Assembly: GCA_021852245.1 (NCBI GenBank)
Contig: JAJZNY010000242.1
Coordinates: forward strand, 1-6,399
Origin: Planctomycetota bacterium
GTDB taxonomy: Bacteria > Planctomycetota > Phycisphaerae > WQYP01
Reading direction: 5' to 3'
Length of the DNA: 6,399 nucleotides
Below the pieces are notes generated by a model that worked only from the letters and a program-made list of their open reading frames with translations, did no database searches and was not told where the DNA came from. Shown one piece after another: positions 4,250 to 6,399 of this stretch; position 1 is the first letter of the stretch, and each line of letters opens with the position of its first letter. Made by a program: the position numbers and the translations under genes.

Positions 4250-5725
4250 ATCAGGTTAAATTATGCGCAGATGATCTGGGCACTTATCATTTATGTACTC
4301 GTATCCTTACTGCAGGCGGGTACCCGAGCGCTGGTTTTTCATCACTGGCCCCCCGTCATCATGGTCATGCTCACCGGGCTTGTTGCTGTCTTCCTCACGG
4401 CGCGTAAGGCGGCTGGTCGGGCGTGTCGAAAACTCAATTCGAATCTCGCCAAAGCCAGCTCGATACGCATCCGCCTGACGAGACGATTGGCACTGCTGCA
4501 GTTCGGCGTGCTCGCCGGACTCTACTACAGTGTCCGCCACCTGGGGTTCGGCTATCTGCTGGAGTATCACTCGGCGCTTGCGAAGACGCCCAGCCTGATT
4601 CCATTTCTGTATGCCGGAATCATCATCTTGGCGCTGTTTTTAATACAACTCGGCGTCTATCGATTTGCAAGCGCGTGGCGGCACCTGCGAGACACGGACC
4701 GGCTGGCAATGGGTAAACCGGCGTATCCGTGGCCGCCGGCATGGCAATACGCACTTGATATGGTTCGGGTAACGGCGGGGCTGGTCATCTCGCTGCTCAT
4801 CTTTGCGACCGTGATGTCATGGTGCTACCAAAACGTGCCGCGATGGCTGCCGAACGTCTATTTTCTCCAGCGCCATGCCGACACATGCCTATCCATCGTG
4901 TTGATACCCGTTTTCTGGAGCATCTATCCCTTCCTGCTGGTAAGGATTATGAAGACCCATCGATTGCAGGACGGGCCGCTGCGACAGCGACTGCTGACGG
5001 CAGCTCGACGGCATCAGATCGGCATCACGGATATTCGTATTATCCAAACCCATCATCGGATCGCCAACGCCGCCTGGATCGGCACCGTGATCCCCCCACG
5101 TTACATTCTCCTGACCGATCTGATCGTCGACGACTTTACCCCCGATCAGGTGGAAGATGTATTTGCCCACGAACTGGGTCATGGCCACCATTGCCATGCC
5201 ACGTGGTATCTGCTTCTGCTGCTCACCGGCATTCTCGCGCTTCGCATCATGGTGCAGGGTTCAGAGGGGAATGATGGATGGTTTGGTCATTTTGCGTCGT
5301 TGGCGTTTCCCATGATTCTATTTGCGATGATCATGATATTCGGAAAATTCAGCCGCCTTTCGGAATTTCAGGCCGATTGGTTTGCCGCACGACATTGGGC
5401 CGCTCGATCAGAAGAGACTCAGCCTGCGGGCGGACTTCCCGGTCGAAGCGTATTGCTGCAGCCGTCGCGTGAGGCGATGGTTGATGGCGCGGCACTCGGA
5501 GCCGAGGCCCTGCGAACACTGGCGGATCAAAATATGATGCGGACAGACCGGACATTTCTGACCCATCCCAGCATTGATGATCGTATCGTCCATCTTTATG
5601 CGCTGAGTTTTTCGCCGCATGCGGAGAACCGTATGAGCCGCGCGGCGTGGCGATGGCGGTGGTTCATATCCATAGCGCTGGCGACGACCCTGCTTTTGAT
5701 GGCGTATCTCACCCTGCAGCACTGA
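4247..5725 (+). CDS. M48 family membrane metalloprotease (Ste24/HtpX-like)
   Basis: This encodes a 492-residue polytopic zinc protease (504 if ATG 4211 is used). About six hydrophobic helices lie near residues 9-24, 37-51, 81-98, 117-137, 173-192 and 213-232. The catalytic domain follows: NAAWIG near 274-279, then HELGH at 308-312, giving two zinc-binding His and the catalytic Glu. The third zinc ligand is Glu373 in SEFQAD, the usual M48 pattern. Two helices near 320-335 and 349-366 lie between these motifs, and a last helix spans about 473-490. The catalytic layout is that of M48 proteins such as Ste24 (CAAX protease) and HtpX (membrane quality control); length and helix count are closer to Ste24. 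Planctomycete homologues probably work in membrane protein turnover, not prenyl processing, but the substrate is unknown. HELGHGHHCH is unusually His-rich. The gene stops 5 bases from the convergent mreC-like stop. No terminator is visible. Confidence 0.88.
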   Translation: MIRLNYAQMIWALIIYVLVSLLQAGTRALVFHHWPPVIMVMLTGLVAVFLTARKAAGRACRKLNSNLAKASSIRIRLTRRLALLQFGVLAGLYYSVRHLGFGYLLEYHSALAKTPSLIPFLYAGIIILALFLIQLGVYRFASAWRHLRDTDRLAMGKPAYPWPPAWQYALDMVRVTAGLVISLLIFATVMSWCYQNVPRWLPNVYFLQRHADTCLSIVLIPVFWSIYPFLLVRIMKTHRLQDGPLRQRLLTAARRHQIGITDIRIIQTHHRIANAAWIGTVIPPRYILLTDLIVDDFTPDQVEDVFAHELGHGHHCHATWYLLLLLTGILALRIMVQGSEGNDGWFGHFASLAFPMILFAMIMIFGKFSRLSEFQADWFAARHWAARSEETQPAGGLPGRSVLLQPSREAMVDGAALGAEALRTLADQNMMRTDRTFLTHPSIDDRIVHLYALSFSPHAENRMSRAAWRWRWFISIALATTLLLMAYLTLQH

Positions 5726-5730
5726 ATCAA

Positions 5731-6399
5731 TTAATGGCGTGTTGAAAGCAGGATGACGGCATGATGAATGCGCTGCATATCGCAGATCGGAGTGACGTTC
5801 AGGCTCCAGCGAAGGGCCGTGCGATGAGATGCGGAGACCGAGGTGACCGTCCCCAGCGTGATGCCGTTGATCACGCCGGGCCAGTCGGTATCGCTGAGTA
5901 CCACCAAGTCGCCCTTCCGGGGCCGGATGCTGCCGATGGATTGATCCAGTTCGCAGTGCATCGATCCCAGTCCGGTACCCACAACAAGACAATCCCGGCT
6001 GACAACGCTTTCCACGCCGTTGGTGATCCGGACAATGCGGGCCGTCTCCTTCATGGCCGGTGAGGTCAGCAGTGTGACGCTGGAGGTCTGCGGCCCAACG
6101 GAGCTGACTTTTCCTACCAGGGAAAGATGCGCCAGGACCGGGTCGCCGGCGGCAAGCTTCCGATCCACGACGTACCCGCGGTCCACCCACATCATGTCGG
6201 TTCCGGCGGAGGAAAAGCCGTCAACGTTGGCGGCCATGAGGGTACCGGGCTGAATGCCGGGGAAGCTGCTCTCCAGCAGGTGGGTCTGATGGAGCAGGCT
6301 CTGGAGCACCTCGATGCGGGTGCGGAGCAATGTAATAATTTTATCATAATGCGAGATGAGGCGCTGTGCCCGGTCATCGTGCGGATGGCCTGCCGAGAG
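5731..6399 (-). CDS. mreC: Rod shape-determining protein MreC-like, 5' end beyond window
   Basis: This is the C-terminal part (222 residues) of an MreC-like protein; the frame stays open to the window edge, so the membrane anchor and start are missing. Numbering from the edge, residues 10-45 are charged and leucine-rich and fit the dimerising coiled coil. The beta-domain follows. VGKVSSVGPQTSSVTLLTSP at 95-114 matches the hallmark MreC strand pair. KGDLVVLSD (162-170) and NGITLGTVTSV (178-188) match the second half, where usual members have GD.V.TSG and GI.IG.V. The C-terminus, with NVTPICD near 201-207, also fits the family. MreC sits in the periplasm and links MreB and MreD to the peptidoglycan synthases of the elongation complex. 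No mreB or mreD is in view; they may lie to the right. An internal TTG at 6330 is not a likely start because it falls inside the coiled coil. Sequence divergence lowers certainty, but no other family fits as well. Confidence 0.78.
   Translation of the reverse strand, partial: LSAGHPHDDRAQRLISHYDKIITLLRTRIEVLQSLLHQTHLLESSFPGIQPGTLMAANVDGFSSAGTDMMWVDRGYVVDRKLAAGDPVLAHLSLVGKVSSVGPQTSSVTLLTSPAMKETARIVRITNGVESVVSRDCLVVGTGLGSMHCELDQSIGSIRPRKGDLVVLSDTDWPGVINGITLGTVTSVSASHRTALRWSLNVTPICDMQRIHHAVILLSTRH

Noticed and set aside
5408..6190. Leftward open frame of 260 codons spanning the protease and mreC-like genes
   Set aside because: It lies antisense to the end of the M48 gene and in another frame of the mreC-like gene, both of which have clear family motifs. 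Its translation is Arg/Gly/Pro-rich, typical of a shadow frame in GC-rich DNA.
1..6399. Mobile element, CRISPR array or defence system
   Set aside because: No transposase, integrase, cas gene, regularly spaced repeat, long terminal inverted repeat or recognisable toxin-antitoxin pair was seen on either strand.

Overview
The window looks like a chromosomal segment from a moderately GC-rich bacterium of the PVC group, most likely Planctomycetota and perhaps Phycisphaerae. The grounds are two tandem PEP-CTERM surface/secreted proteins, a Tat-exported beta-propeller protein of a kind common in planctomycetes, and an MreC homologue. The phylum is an inference from gene content. PEP-CTERM proteins also occur in Verrucomicrobiota and many Proteobacteria. 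No rRNA, tRNA, CRISPR array, insertion sequence or phage gene was seen.

Left part (1-2444): two genes in the same orientation encode small exported proteins. Each has an N-terminal signal peptide, an Ala/Ser/Thr/Asn-rich body with no cysteine after the signal, and a C-terminal PEP motif, hydrophobic helix and basic tail (the exosortase sorting signal). They are diverged paralogues: both carry the same block ending in YGTG at the same distance before the PEP motif, and both use the same ribosome-binding context (GGAGATA before ATG). The second gene follows a 435-base non-coding stretch. This stretch holds a candidate sigma-70 promoter and then a leader of about 310 nt with three substantial inverted repeats. 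A strong intrinsic terminator closes the pair.

Middle part (2557-3918, minus strand): a 453-residue Tat-signal protein with a sialidase-type Asp box and a beta-propeller-like body, convergent with the PEP-CTERM pair. It is probably a carbohydrate-active or carbohydrate-binding exported protein, but its substrate cannot be read from the sequence. A 328-base divergent intergenic region separates it from the next gene.

Right part (4247-6399): a polytopic membrane metalloprotease of family M48 (HELGH, with the downstream Glu in SEFQAD) runs rightward. It meets, with only 5 bases between stop codons, a leftward mreC-like gene whose 5' end lies beyond the window.

The window joins cell-surface and envelope functions: sorted surface proteins, an exported propeller protein, a membrane protease and a cell-shape scaffold. 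Nothing shows that they form one operon or pathway. The most unusual feature is the highly structured leader in front of the second PEP-CTERM gene.
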